From the NCBI GenBank assembly GCA_028290765.1, contig JAQGJF010000287.1, forward strand, positions 1-5,826: a stretch of DNA of 5,826 nt, in the 5' to 3' direction. The number at the start of each line of letters is the position of its first letter. The stretch's first letter is position 1. Below the pieces are notes generated by a model. That model saw only the letters and a program-made list of their open reading frames with translations, ran no database searches and was not told the origin of the DNA. Positions 1-5,826 of the stretch are shown piece after piece. The translations under genes and the position numbers were made by a program. The stretch comes from Tardiphaga sp. (lineage in GTDB: Bacteria > Pseudomonadota > Alphaproteobacteria > Rhizobiales > Xanthobacteraceae).

Positions 1-1
1 C

Positions 2-544
2 GGCATTCCGCCGCTGCTGGCGGCCAACGCCACGGTCGAACTCGCCGCGCTGCGCGACGGCCATATCCAGCGCCGCGGCATGACGCTGCAGGATTTCATC
101 CAGGGCCCGGGCCGCACCGCGGCGGAGCATGACGAGATCCTGCTCGGCGTCGAATGCGATGCGCTCGACGGCTACGGCGGCGCCTTTGAAAAAGTCGGCC
201 ACCGGCGCTCGCTGGTGATCTCGGTGGTCTGCCTGTCGGCCGCGGTGAAGATGGATCCGTCGGGCCGCAACTTTAAAGACGTGCGGCTGGCGATCGGCGG
301 TGTCGGTCCGATGGCCAAGCGGATGACCGAGGTCGAGCAACGCCTCAACGGCCAGCCGGTCAGCGCCGATCTGCTGCGCGAAGTGATGCTGGGCTGCGAC
401 CGTTTCGTGCAGTCGCGCACCCGGCAGGAATACCGAAAGCTGGTCGCGCCCGGATTCCTGGCGCGGGGTCTGGCGAAGGCGATCAGGAAGGCGGGCGCCG
501 CCACGGCAGCCTGCGACATCGCGGAGGAGGTTGCCCATGGCTGA
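2..544 (+). CDS. FAD-binding subunit (CoxM/XdhB type) of a molybdenum hydroxylase, 5'-truncated by the window edge
   Basis: This subunit passes electrons from the [2Fe-2S] clusters to FAD in xanthine dehydrogenase-type hydroxylases, a cytoplasmic complex. The frame is open from base 2 and gives 180 visible residues, roughly the last 60% of a protein usually near 290 residues. The first 20 or so residues (GIPPLLAANATVELAALRDG) match the end of the FAD-binding domain. The rest matches the CO-dehydrogenase flavoprotein C-terminal domain: the core around FEKVGHRRSLVISVV, then LAIGGVGPMAKR, and a closing EYRKLVAPGFLARGLAKAI helix. The methionine at base 80 is internal, because homology continues upstream of it. 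The stop overlaps the start of the next gene by 8 bases, so the two are probably translated together. The nucleotide-binding loops at the N terminus lie outside the window, so FAD binding is inferred from the family. Family assignment is firm; substrate is unknown. Confidence 0.9.
   Translation, partial: GIPPLLAANATVELAALRDGHIQRRGMTLQDFIQGPGRTAAEHDEILLGVECDALDGYGGAFEKVGHRRSLVISVVCLSAAVKMDPSGRNFKDVRLAIGGVGPMAKRMTEVEQRLNGQPVSADLLREVMLGCDRFVQSRTRQEYRKLVAPGFLARGLAKAIRKAGAATAACDIAEEVAHG
523..530 (+). promoter_or_regulatory. Shine-Dalgarno site deciding the start of the iron-sulfur/molybdopterin fusion gene
   Basis: GGAGGAGG ends six bases before the ATG at 537 and lies inside the end of the FAD-subunit gene. 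It favours the ATG at 537 over the in-frame TTG at 531, which would sit directly against it. Confidence 0.75.
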
Positions 545-2426
545 TCTGACCATTGCAGCGACGGTGAACGGCCGACGCGTTTCCAGACAGACCAATCCGT
601 CGCAGCGCGTGCTCGATTTCCTGCGCGACGATTTGCACATGACCGGCACCAAGGAAGGCTGCGGCGCCGGTGAATGCGGCACCTGCTCGGTGTTCGTCGA
701 CGGCGTGCTGGTGAAGTCGTGCCTGCTGCCGGTCGCCAAGATCGCCGGCAAGACGGTCGACACCATCGAAAGCCTTGCGGTATCCGGCGAGATGTCCGCG
801 GTGCAGAAGGCGTTCCACAAATCCGGCGCCAGCCAGTGCGGCTACTGTATTCCCGGCATGGTGATGGCCGCGACCGCGGCACTGCGCCTCAATCCGGAGG
901 CCGACCGCGAGGAGATCAAGGAACGGCTCGGCGGCAACATCTGCCGCTGCACCGGCTACCAGAAGATTTTCGACGCCGTCGAGATGGCGCGGGATTATCT
1001 CAACGGCAAGCTGTCCACCACGGCGTTCGACGAGCTCGATGCCGATGACGGCAAATATATCGGCGTCAACGTCCGCCGCATCGATGCGCCGTCCAAGGTG
1101 ACTGGCGCGCTGCGCTATGCCGGCGACATGGTGCTGCCCAACATGCTGCATGTGCAGGTGCTGCGCAGCCCGCATCCGCATGCCCGCATCGTCTCGATCG
1201 ACGTCACCGACGCCGAGGCGCTGCCCGGGGTCGAAGCCATCGTGACCTGCGCCGACGTTCCCGGCCAGGACGGTTTTGGCGTTTTTGTCGCCGACCAGCC
1301 GGTGATGGCGCGCGACAAGGTGCGCTATGTCGGCGAAGCGGTTGTCGCGGTGGCCGCCGAGGATCTCGCCTCGGCCCGGCGCGCACTGGCGAAGATCCGC
1401 GTCGAATACGAGATGCTGCCAGCGGTGTTCGATCCCGACGAGGCGATGGTGGCGGGCGCCCCGGTGGTGCACGACTACGCGCCGGGCAATCTGGTCAAGC
1501 ACATCCCGATCCGCAACGGCGATATTGAGGCCGGCTTCGCCGCCTCCGACCTGATCGTCGAGCAGACCTATGAGACCCAGCAGGTCGAGCACGCCTATCT
1601 CGAGACCGAGGCCGGGATGGCTTACGTCGATCATGACGGCGTGGTCACGGTGCACTCGCCGAGCCAGAACATCACCCACCACCGCCATATGCTGTCGCGC
1701 ATTTTGAAACTGCCGATCAACAAGGTGCGGATGATCATGAGCCCGGTCGGCGGCGGTTTTGGCGGCAAGGAAGACATGATCTACCAGGGCATGCTGGCGC
1801 TGCTCGCGATCAAGACCCGGCGCCCGGTGCGGCTGGTGTTCACCCGCGAGGAATCCATCGCCACCACGGCGAAGCGGCATCCGTCGCGCACGACCTACAA
1901 GATGGGCCTCACCCGCGACGGCCTGATCCTGGCGTCGCAGATCCGCATCGTCTACGACGGCGGCGCCTATGGCCTGTCGACCGAAGGCGTCATCCGCAAG
2001 GGTGCGATCCTCGGCGGCGGGCCCTACAACATCCCGAATTTGCAGATCGACACCTACGGCGTCTACACCAATAACACGCCGTCGGGCGCGTTTCGCGCGT
2101 TCGGATCGCTGCAATCGCAGTTCGCCACCGAGTCCCATCTCGATATCTGCGCCGAACGGCTCGGCATCGACCCGTTCGAATTGCGTTTGAAGAACGCGAT
2201 GCACAAGGGCGACCGGACCCACACCAAGCAGCCGCTCAATTCGTGCAGCCTGTCGCAGGTGTTGACAGCCGCGCGTGACGCGTCGGGCTGGGAGAGCGGC
2301 GTGCCGAATGTGCGCGGCGCGACCCGTTCCGATCTCGGTGGCGCGGGCACAAGACCGTCCTGCACGCTGGTGCCGCGGGCCAGCGACGTTGCCGACGAAC
2401 CGCCGGCGCAAAAAGGAGCCGCGTGA
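537..2426 (+). CDS. Fused [2Fe-2S] subunit and N-terminal half of the molybdopterin subunit of a xanthine dehydrogenase-family hydroxylase
   Basis: The 629-residue protein joins two functions usually on separate chains in CoxS/CoxL-type enzymes. Residues 1-80 form a plant-type ferredoxin domain with cysteines C42, C47, C50 and C62. Residues 85-160 form the helical [2Fe-2S] domain with C101 and C104 (SQCGYC) and C136 and C138 (NICRCTGY). From about residue 175 (IGVNVRRIDAPSKVTGALRY) comes the a/b hammerhead domain, then the first molybdopterin-binding domain. Here VEHAYLETE lies near 350, GGGFGGKED at 405-413 (E412 corresponds to bovine xanthine dehydrogenase E802) and GAFRAFG at 517-523 (R520 corresponds to bovine R880). 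The chain stops after a proline/alanine-rich tail (about 585-629), just where the second molybdopterin domain should begin; that domain is the next gene. ATG 537 is chosen for its ribosome-binding site. The likely role is hydroxylation of a heterocycle or aldehyde-like carbon using water, with electrons passing to FAD. Residue equivalences are from memory of the family. Confidence 0.9.
   Translation: MADLTIAATVNGRRVSRQTNPSQRVLDFLRDDLHMTGTKEGCGAGECGTCSVFVDGVLVKSCLLPVAKIAGKTVDTIESLAVSGEMSAVQKAFHKSGASQCGYCIPGMVMAATAALRLNPEADREEIKERLGGNICRCTGYQKIFDAVEMARDYLNGKLSTTAFDELDADDGKYIGVNVRRIDAPSKVTGALRYAGDMVLPNMLHVQVLRSPHPHARIVSIDVTDAEALPGVEAIVTCADVPGQDGFGVFVADQPVMARDKVRYVGEAVVAVAAEDLASARRALAKIRVEYEMLPAVFDPDEAMVAGAPVVHDYAPGNLVKHIPIRNGDIEAGFAASDLIVEQTYETQQVEHAYLETEAGMAYVDHDGVVTVHSPSQNITHHRHMLSRILKLPINKVRMIMSPVGGGFGGKEDMIYQGMLALLAIKTRRPVRLVFTREESIATTAKRHPSRTTYKMGLTRDGLILASQIRIVYDGGAYGLSTEGVIRKGAILGGGPYNIPNLQIDTYGVYTNNTPSGAFRAFGSLQSQFATESHLDICAERLGIDPFELRLKNAMHKGDRTHTKQPLNSCSLSQVLTAARDASGWESGVPNVRGATRSDLGGAGTRPSCTLVPRASDVADEPPAQKGAA
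2411..2418 (+). promoter_or_regulatory. Shine-Dalgarno site at the split between the molybdopterin-subunit halves
   Basis: AAAAGGAG lies seven bases before the ATG at 2426, whose A is also the last base of the preceding TGA stop (2424-2426). It supports an independently initiated downstream protein and favours the ATG at 2426 over the GTG at 2423, which would be only four bases away. Confidence 0.75.
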
Positions 2427-3442
2427 TGGCGAGGAAACGCGGACGCGGCATGGCCGCCGCCTGGTACGGCATCGCGCGCACCGCCGCGGTCGACCGGGCG
2501 GGGACCTGGGTCGAGATCGATGACGGCGGCACCGTCAAGGTCGTCACCGGCGTCACCGAAATAGGCGAGGGCATTTTGACGGTGCTGGCGCAGATCGCGG
2601 CCGAGGAAATCGGCGTGCGGCCGGAAGACGTCGTGATCGGCGACAACGACACCGCGCGGTCGCCGGAAGCGGCGCATGCCGGCGCCACCCGCCAGACCTA
2701 CATGATTGGCAATTCGGTGGCGATCGCCTGCCGCGAGGCCAAGGGCCGCTTTGTGGCGGCGGTGGCCGACATGTGGGATGTCGAGCCCGAAACGATCCAG
2801 ACCGGCAACGGCTTCATCTGGGCGGTGGATACCAATTTCCGCCAGTCGATGGCGGAGGCGGTCGAACACGTCAAGAAACGTGGCGTCGTCGCGGTCGGTT
2901 CGGCCAACTTCACCGCGCATCACACCGGCCTCAGTCCGGTCGATGGCAGCGGCACGCCGTGGCAGGCCTATGTGTTCGGCTGCCAGGTCGCCGAGGTCGA
3001 GGTCGATACATTGACCGGCGAGGTGCAGGTGCTCGGAGTGTGGGCCGCGCATGACGTCGGCCGAGCCGTCAATCCGCGCGGCGTCGAGGGCCAGATCGAG
3101 GGCGGCATCGTCCAGGCGCTCGGCCAGGGCCTGATGGAAGATTACAAACTGGCGCAGGGCCACACCACGACGCCGGGGTTCGCCAAATACATTCTGCCGA
3201 CCTCGCTCGACGTTCCGCACGTGACCTCGGTCATCGTGGAGGATCCGGACCCGATCGGTCCGCTCGGCGTCAAGGGTATCGGCGAACCCGCGATGGTGCC
3301 GACCATCCCTGCCGTCATGAACGCGATCTACGATGCGATCGGCGTTCGGATCACGTCGCTGCCGGCATCGCCGGAGCGGATTCTGGAAGCAATCGAAAAG
3401 AAGCGGAATTCACCCGTATTGGAAGTCACGAGCCATCGTTGA
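2426..3442 (+). CDS. C-terminal half of the molybdopterin subunit of a xanthine dehydrogenase-family hydroxylase, as a separate protein
   Basis: This 338-residue protein is the second molybdopterin-binding domain, normally the C-terminal part of one long chain. It opens at RGRGMAAAWYGIA (residues 5-17), the usual start of this domain after the interdomain linker. Visible elements are TGVTEIGEG (41-49), GATRQTYMIGNSVA (86-99), the cofactor-contacting region VEGQIEGGIVQALGQG (220-235, Q223 equivalent to bovine Q1194) and GVKGIGEPA (281-289). E287 is the expected catalytic base that activates the Mo-bound hydroxyl, equivalent to bovine E1261. It cannot bind cofactor properly alone and presumably pairs with the product of 537-2426. 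The overlapping TGATG junction implies translational coupling. The family usually has Q in the EIGQG-type motif; here it is E48. A divided molybdenum subunit is known from nicotinate dehydrogenase of Eubacterium barkeri (NdhL/NdhM), but that does not establish the substrate here. Confidence 0.88.
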   Translation: MARKRGRGMAAAWYGIARTAAVDRAGTWVEIDDGGTVKVVTGVTEIGEGILTVLAQIAAEEIGVRPEDVVIGDNDTARSPEAAHAGATRQTYMIGNSVAIACREAKGRFVAAVADMWDVEPETIQTGNGFIWAVDTNFRQSMAEAVEHVKKRGVVAVGSANFTAHHTGLSPVDGSGTPWQAYVFGCQVAEVEVDTLTGEVQVLGVWAAHDVGRAVNPRGVEGQIEGGIVQALGQGLMEDYKLAQGHTTTPGFAKYILPTSLDVPHVTSVIVEDPDPIGPLGVKGIGEPAMVPTIPAVMNAIYDAIGVRITSLPASPERILEAIEKKRNSPVLEVTSHR

Positions 3443-3451
3443 GTGGCGTGC

Positions 3452-3458
3452 AGGAGGT
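3452..3458 (+). promoter_or_regulatory. Shine-Dalgarno site of the symporter gene
   Basis: AGGAGGT is a near-perfect anti-16S match ending six bases before the ATG at 3465. It fixes the start there, although the frame stays open upstream to 3333 within the preceding gene. It is the strongest ribosome-binding site in the window. Confidence 0.8.
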
Positions 3459-3464
3459 AACGAC

Positions 3465-4859
3465 ATGTCGGCAATCGAGGCGAACAGCGCTGCGTCCCAA
3501 ATTTCGATGACCGGGACGCCGGCGGCAAAATCGGCGGCAGTGAAGACGCCGTTTTATCGCAAGCTCTACGTGCAGGTGCTGATGGCGGTCGCGCTCGGCG
3601 CGGCGCTGGGCTACTTCTATCCGGACTTTTCGACCTCGCTGAAGCCGTATGGCGATGCGTTCGTGCGCGCGATCAAGGTGGTGGTCGCCCCGATCATCTT
3701 CACTACCATCGTCGTGGGCATCGCCAAGATGGGCGACATCCGCCGCGTCGCCAATGTCGGCGTCAAGGCGCTGATCTATTTCGAGGTTGCCTCCACGCTG
3801 GCGCTGATCATCGGCATGATCGTCGGCAATCTCTGGAAGGTCGGCGTCGGCCTCAACGCCGATCCGGCCGCATTCGACCCCAAGCTGGTCGAGGGCTACG
3901 CCAAGGTGGCCAAGGGCGTCACCCTGTCCGACTTCTTCCTGTCGATGATCCCGACTTCGTTCGTCGAACCGTTCGTCAAGGGCGACATCATGCCGGTGCT
4001 GTTCATCGCCGTGCTGATGGGCATCGCGCTGGCGCTGGCGCAGTCGCGCGGCAAGCCGATCGTGGCGTTTCTCGACTCGGCGTCGGTCGCCCTGTTCGGC
4101 ATGGTCCGGATCATCATGTATTTCGCGCCGATCGCGGCGTTCGCCGCGATGGCATTCACGGTCGGAAAATACGGGCTCAGGACCCTGCTCGACCTCGGCC
4201 AGTTGGTGGCGTCGGTCTATATCGTCAGCATCCTGTTCGTCCTGATCGTGCTCGGCGGCTTCCTGCGGCTCTCCGGCTTCGGCATCCTGCGGGTGCTGAA
4301 CTACTTCAAGGACGAGATCCTGTTCGTATTCGCCGCTACCTCCGCCGAGACCATGATGCCGCGCTCGATGCAGAAGCTCGAAAAAGTCGGTGTGTCGAAA
4401 GAGGTCGTCGGCCTGGTGATGCCGGGCGGATTCTCCTTCAACATGGATGGGACGGCAATCTACATGACGATGGCCGTGCTGTTCCTGGCCCATGCCTTCA
4501 ATGTCGAATTGTCGCTCTGGCACCAGCTGACGGTGCTGTTCGTGATGCTGTTCACCTCCAAGGGCGCCGCCGGCGTCACCGGCGGCGGCTTCATTGCGCT
4601 GGCCGCGACCTTGCCGGTGCTCGACGCGGTGCCGGTGGTGGGACTTGCGCTGCTGCTCGGCGTCGACCGCTTCATGGCCGAAATCCGCGCCGCCACCAAT
4701 TTGACCTCCAACATCATCGCGACACTGGTGGTGGGCCGCTGGGTGGGGGCGATCGACATGGACGTCGCCAACGCCGAATTGAAGGCCGGCTTCATCGAGA
4801 CCGAAGAAACCCGCAGCTGGGATTCGCACCAGGAGCCGGAAATGCAGGTGGCACGATAG
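3465..4859 (+). CDS. dctA: DctA-type dicarboxylate/amino acid:cation symporter (DAACS family)
   Basis: This inner-membrane secondary transporter probably imports a carboxylate with H+ or Na+. It has 464 residues against about 428 for E. coli DctA; the excess is mainly a Ser/Ala-rich N-terminal tail of about 30 residues. Hydrophobic segments fit the GltPh fold: TM1 near 35-52, TM2 68-88, TM3 100-122, TM4 175-192, TM5 205-232, TM6 243-268, hairpin HP1 285-300, TM7 312-340, hairpin HP2 361-382 and TM8 391-425. Diagnostic motifs are FSFNMDGTAIYMTMA (323-337), SKGAAGVTGGGF (365-376) and GVDRFMAEIRAATN (399-412). R408 and N412 correspond to the substrate arginine and cation-site asparagine of TM8. 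HP1 reads ATSAETMMPR where DctA usually has TSSSES-ALPR, so the substrate may not be a classical C4-dicarboxylate. It lies 22 bases after the hydroxylase genes, probably in the same operon, and could import their substrate. The family is certain; the symbol is a family label. Confidence 0.9.
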   Translation: MSAIEANSAASQISMTGTPAAKSAAVKTPFYRKLYVQVLMAVALGAALGYFYPDFSTSLKPYGDAFVRAIKVVVAPIIFTTIVVGIAKMGDIRRVANVGVKALIYFEVASTLALIIGMIVGNLWKVGVGLNADPAAFDPKLVEGYAKVAKGVTLSDFFLSMIPTSFVEPFVKGDIMPVLFIAVLMGIALALAQSRGKPIVAFLDSASVALFGMVRIIMYFAPIAAFAAMAFTVGKYGLRTLLDLGQLVASVYIVSILFVLIVLGGFLRLSGFGILRVLNYFKDEILFVFAATSAETMMPRSMQKLEKVGVSKEVVGLVMPGGFSFNMDGTAIYMTMAVLFLAHAFNVELSLWHQLTVLFVMLFTSKGAAGVTGGGFIALAATLPVLDAVPVVGLALLLGVDRFMAEIRAATNLTSNIIATLVVGRWVGAIDMDVANAELKAGFIETEETRSWDSHQEPEMQVAR

Positions 4860-4860
4860 T

Positions 4861-4885
4861 GGAAGCCGCCGAAAGGCGGCGTTCC
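4861..4885 (+). other. GC-rich intergenic hairpin with GAAA tetraloop
   Basis: GCCGCC (4865-4870) and GGCGGC (4875-4880) pair perfectly around a GAAA loop of the stable GNRA type. GGAA (4861-4864) can pair with TTCC (4882-4885) if G4881 is bulged, extending the stem to ten pairs. It starts two bases after the symporter stop codon. No run of T follows, so it does not look like a classical intrinsic terminator. It may be a weak terminator or attenuator, or may protect the 3' end of the upstream message and set different expression for the ThDP enzyme gene. The rest of the 61-base gap shows no convincing promoter, only the ribosome-binding site. Confidence 0.6.
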
Positions 4886-4907
4886 GTGTGAGCTTGCGTG
4901 TTTGAAC

Positions 4908-4913
4908 AAAGGA
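4908..4913 (+). promoter_or_regulatory. Shine-Dalgarno site of the ThDP enzyme gene
   Basis: AAAGGA lies seven bases before the ATG at 4921 and supports that start, even though recognisable domain homology begins only about 60 residues later. Confidence 0.6.
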
Positions 4914-4920
4914 CGAGACC

Positions 4921-5826
4921 ATGACCCCTGTTGCCACCGCAAAGGTGCCGGTCGTCGATCGCGACGAGACGGCCAAAGAGACTGTTAAGAAGACCAAGAC
5001 CGCCGACGGCATCGCCGCGATGCGGGCGCGGGCGCGGGCGATCCGTTCGGCCGGCGGTTTCGATCAGGCGCTGGCGAATGGCGCCCTGCCGCGATCGGTC
5101 ACGGTTTCGCTCTCGGAGGCGCTGGTTCTCGGATTGCTGAAGCAGCAGGTGACGAATTTCTTTGCGATCTTCGGCCATGGTTCGACCGACATCGGCAACG
5201 TGCTGCGCATCTATGACGAAGAAGGCGTGACCAAAACGATCAATTGCCGCAACGAGGTCGAGATGGCCCATGCCGCGACAGCATTGCGCTGGACCTATGG
5301 CGAGACGCCGGCGGTGATCACCTCGATCGGGCCGGGCGCGTTGCAGGCGCTGGCGGGATCGCTGGCGGCCGCCTCCAATGGCGTCGGCGTCTATCATATC
5401 TATGGCGACGAGACGACCTTCGGCGAAGGCTACAACATGCAGCAGGTGCCGAAGCCGGTGCAGGGCATCTACGGCCGCATGGCGGCGGATATCGGCGAGG
5501 CCTATACGTTGCACACGCCGCAGGCGTTGCGCGAGGCGATGCGGCGCGGGGCGAACCGGGTGTTTCATCCCTACAAGTCCGGGCCATTTTATCTGCTGCT
5601 GCCGATCAACACCCAGCCGCAGGTGCTCGACGTCAATCTCGCTGCATTGCCGGAACGGCCGGTGCTGTCGGCGGTGGCCCCGGCTTCCCCCGATGCGCTC
5701 GATATCGCCTGCGATCTGATCGCCGGCCACGCCCGGGTCATGATCAAGGCCGGCGGCGGCACCCGCGTACATGACGCCGCGATCCGCCGTCTTGCCAGGG
5801 CGGCCAACGCGGCCGTGGTGCTGTCG
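4921..5826 (+). CDS. Thiamine-diphosphate-dependent enzyme, IolD/acetolactate-synthase-like, N-terminal part (3' end beyond the window)
   Basis: The frame is open to the right edge and gives 302 residues of a protein that in this family is usually 550-640 long. Residues 62-240 form the ThDP pyrimidine-binding (PYR) domain. SLSEALVLGLL (63-73) is the opening helix and FAIFGHGSTDIGNVL (81-95) the first strand-loop. CRNEVEMAHAATALRW (109-124) carries E112, the glutamate that activates the cofactor aminopyrimidine. TSIGPGALQALAGSLAAA (134-151) is the conserved loop-helix. The FGHG and R-N-E wording resembles IolD, which hydrolyses a cyclic 1,2-dione in inositol breakdown, more than biosynthetic acetolactate synthase. 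From about residue 255 the central domain begins (IACDLIAGHARVMIKAGGG). The diphosphate/Mg-binding GDG motif would lie past the edge. The first 60 residues are a charged, low-homology extension. Oxidase, decarboxylase, carboligase or hydrolase activity are all possible; cofactor class is secure, reaction is not. It probably belongs to the same operon as the symporter. Confidence 0.82.
   Translation, partial: MTPVATAKVPVVDRDETAKETVKKTKTADGIAAMRARARAIRSAGGFDQALANGALPRSVTVSLSEALVLGLLKQQVTNFFAIFGHGSTDIGNVLRIYDEEGVTKTINCRNEVEMAHAATALRWTYGETPAVITSIGPGALQALAGSLAAASNGVGVYHIYGDETTFGEGYNMQQVPKPVQGIYGRMAADIGEAYTLHTPQALREAMRRGANRVFHPYKSGPFYLLLPINTQPQVLDVNLAALPERPVLSAVAPASPDALDIACDLIAGHARVMIKAGGGTRVHDAAIRRLARAANAAVVLS
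5023..5040 (+). repeat. Three tandem copies of CGGGCG
   Basis: The six-base unit repeats exactly three times and encodes alternating Arg-Ala in the N-terminal extension of the ThDP enzyme (MRARARAIRSAGG, residues 34-46). It is in frame, so gain or loss of a unit would only change the length of the helix by two residues. It may simply reflect GC-rich codon use. Confidence 0.5.

Noticed and set aside
80..544. ATG at base 80 as the true start of the first gene
   Set aside because: FAD-subunit homology continues upstream of it to the window edge, so it is an internal methionine of a truncated gene.
483..2411. Long minus-strand open frame of 642 codons opposite the fused FeS/molybdopterin gene
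   Set aside because: Its composition (His, Arg, Asp, Ala, Gly rich with no domain pattern) is typical of the reverse complement of a GC-rich gene, and the + strand frame has unmistakable family motifs throughout.
2400..2430. Split molybdenum subunit as a pseudogene or frameshift
   Set aside because: Both parts keep their conserved residues, the break is at a domain boundary, and the second part has a well-placed ribosome-binding site and start codon. Comparison with relatives is still needed to be certain.
3333..3464. Upstream extension of the symporter to 3333
   Set aside because: This stretch lies in the preceding gene, its extra residues resemble nothing in the family, and the strong AGGAGGT at 3452-3458 points to ATG 3465.
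3426..5012. Long minus-strand open frame of 528 codons opposite the symporter gene
   Set aside because: The translation is an Asp/His/Arg/Gln-rich antisense shadow of hydrophobic transporter codons; it has no motif and would span the intergenic gap and three + strand genes.
4792..5772. Minus-strand open frame of 326 codons opposite the ThDP enzyme gene
   Set aside because: The + strand frame from 4921 carries clear ThDP-enzyme motifs and stays open to the window edge; the reverse frame has none.
5244..5774. Plus-strand open frame of 176 codons inside the ThDP enzyme gene
   Set aside because: It is a shifted reading of the real gene, rich in Arg and Gly, and shows no recognisable domain.

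Overview
The window is a high-GC, densely packed, single-direction stretch of bacterial DNA. All five genes lie on the + strand, with spacings of -8, -1, +22 and +61 bases. Strong GC bias at third codon positions, canonical Shine-Dalgarno sites and protein character suggest an alphaproteobacterium, most plausibly of the Bradyrhizobium/Rhodopseudomonas type. That assignment is an inference from style and remembered relatives, not from a search.

Bases 2-3442 encode the parts of a molybdenum hydroxylase of the xanthine dehydrogenase family. They are the C-terminal part of the FAD subunit (its start lies upstream of the window), a protein fusing the two [2Fe-2S] domains to the first half of the molybdopterin subunit, and a separate protein carrying the second half with the catalytic glutamate. 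The molybdenum subunit is therefore divided between two genes that meet at a TGATG stop/start junction with its own Shine-Dalgarno sequence. The halves look like deliberate, translationally coupled subunits rather than a recent break. The substrate cannot be read from the sequence.

Bases 3465-4859 encode a DctA-type dicarboxylate/amino acid:cation symporter (DAACS family) with an altered HP1 hairpin motif. A 61-base gap follows, holding a GC-rich hairpin with a GAAA tetraloop. From 4921 to the right edge runs the N-terminal part of a thiamine-diphosphate enzyme of the IolD/acetolactate-synthase type.

Taken together this reads as a catabolic operon: a carboxylate importer, a hydroxylase acting on an aromatic, heterocyclic or otherwise electrophilic carbon, and a ThDP enzyme that makes or breaks a C-C bond, possibly a ring-opening 1,2-diketone hydrolase. 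The joint pathway is a hypothesis. No tRNA, rRNA, insertion sequence, CRISPR array or phage gene was seen, and there is no gene-free stretch longer than 61 bases.
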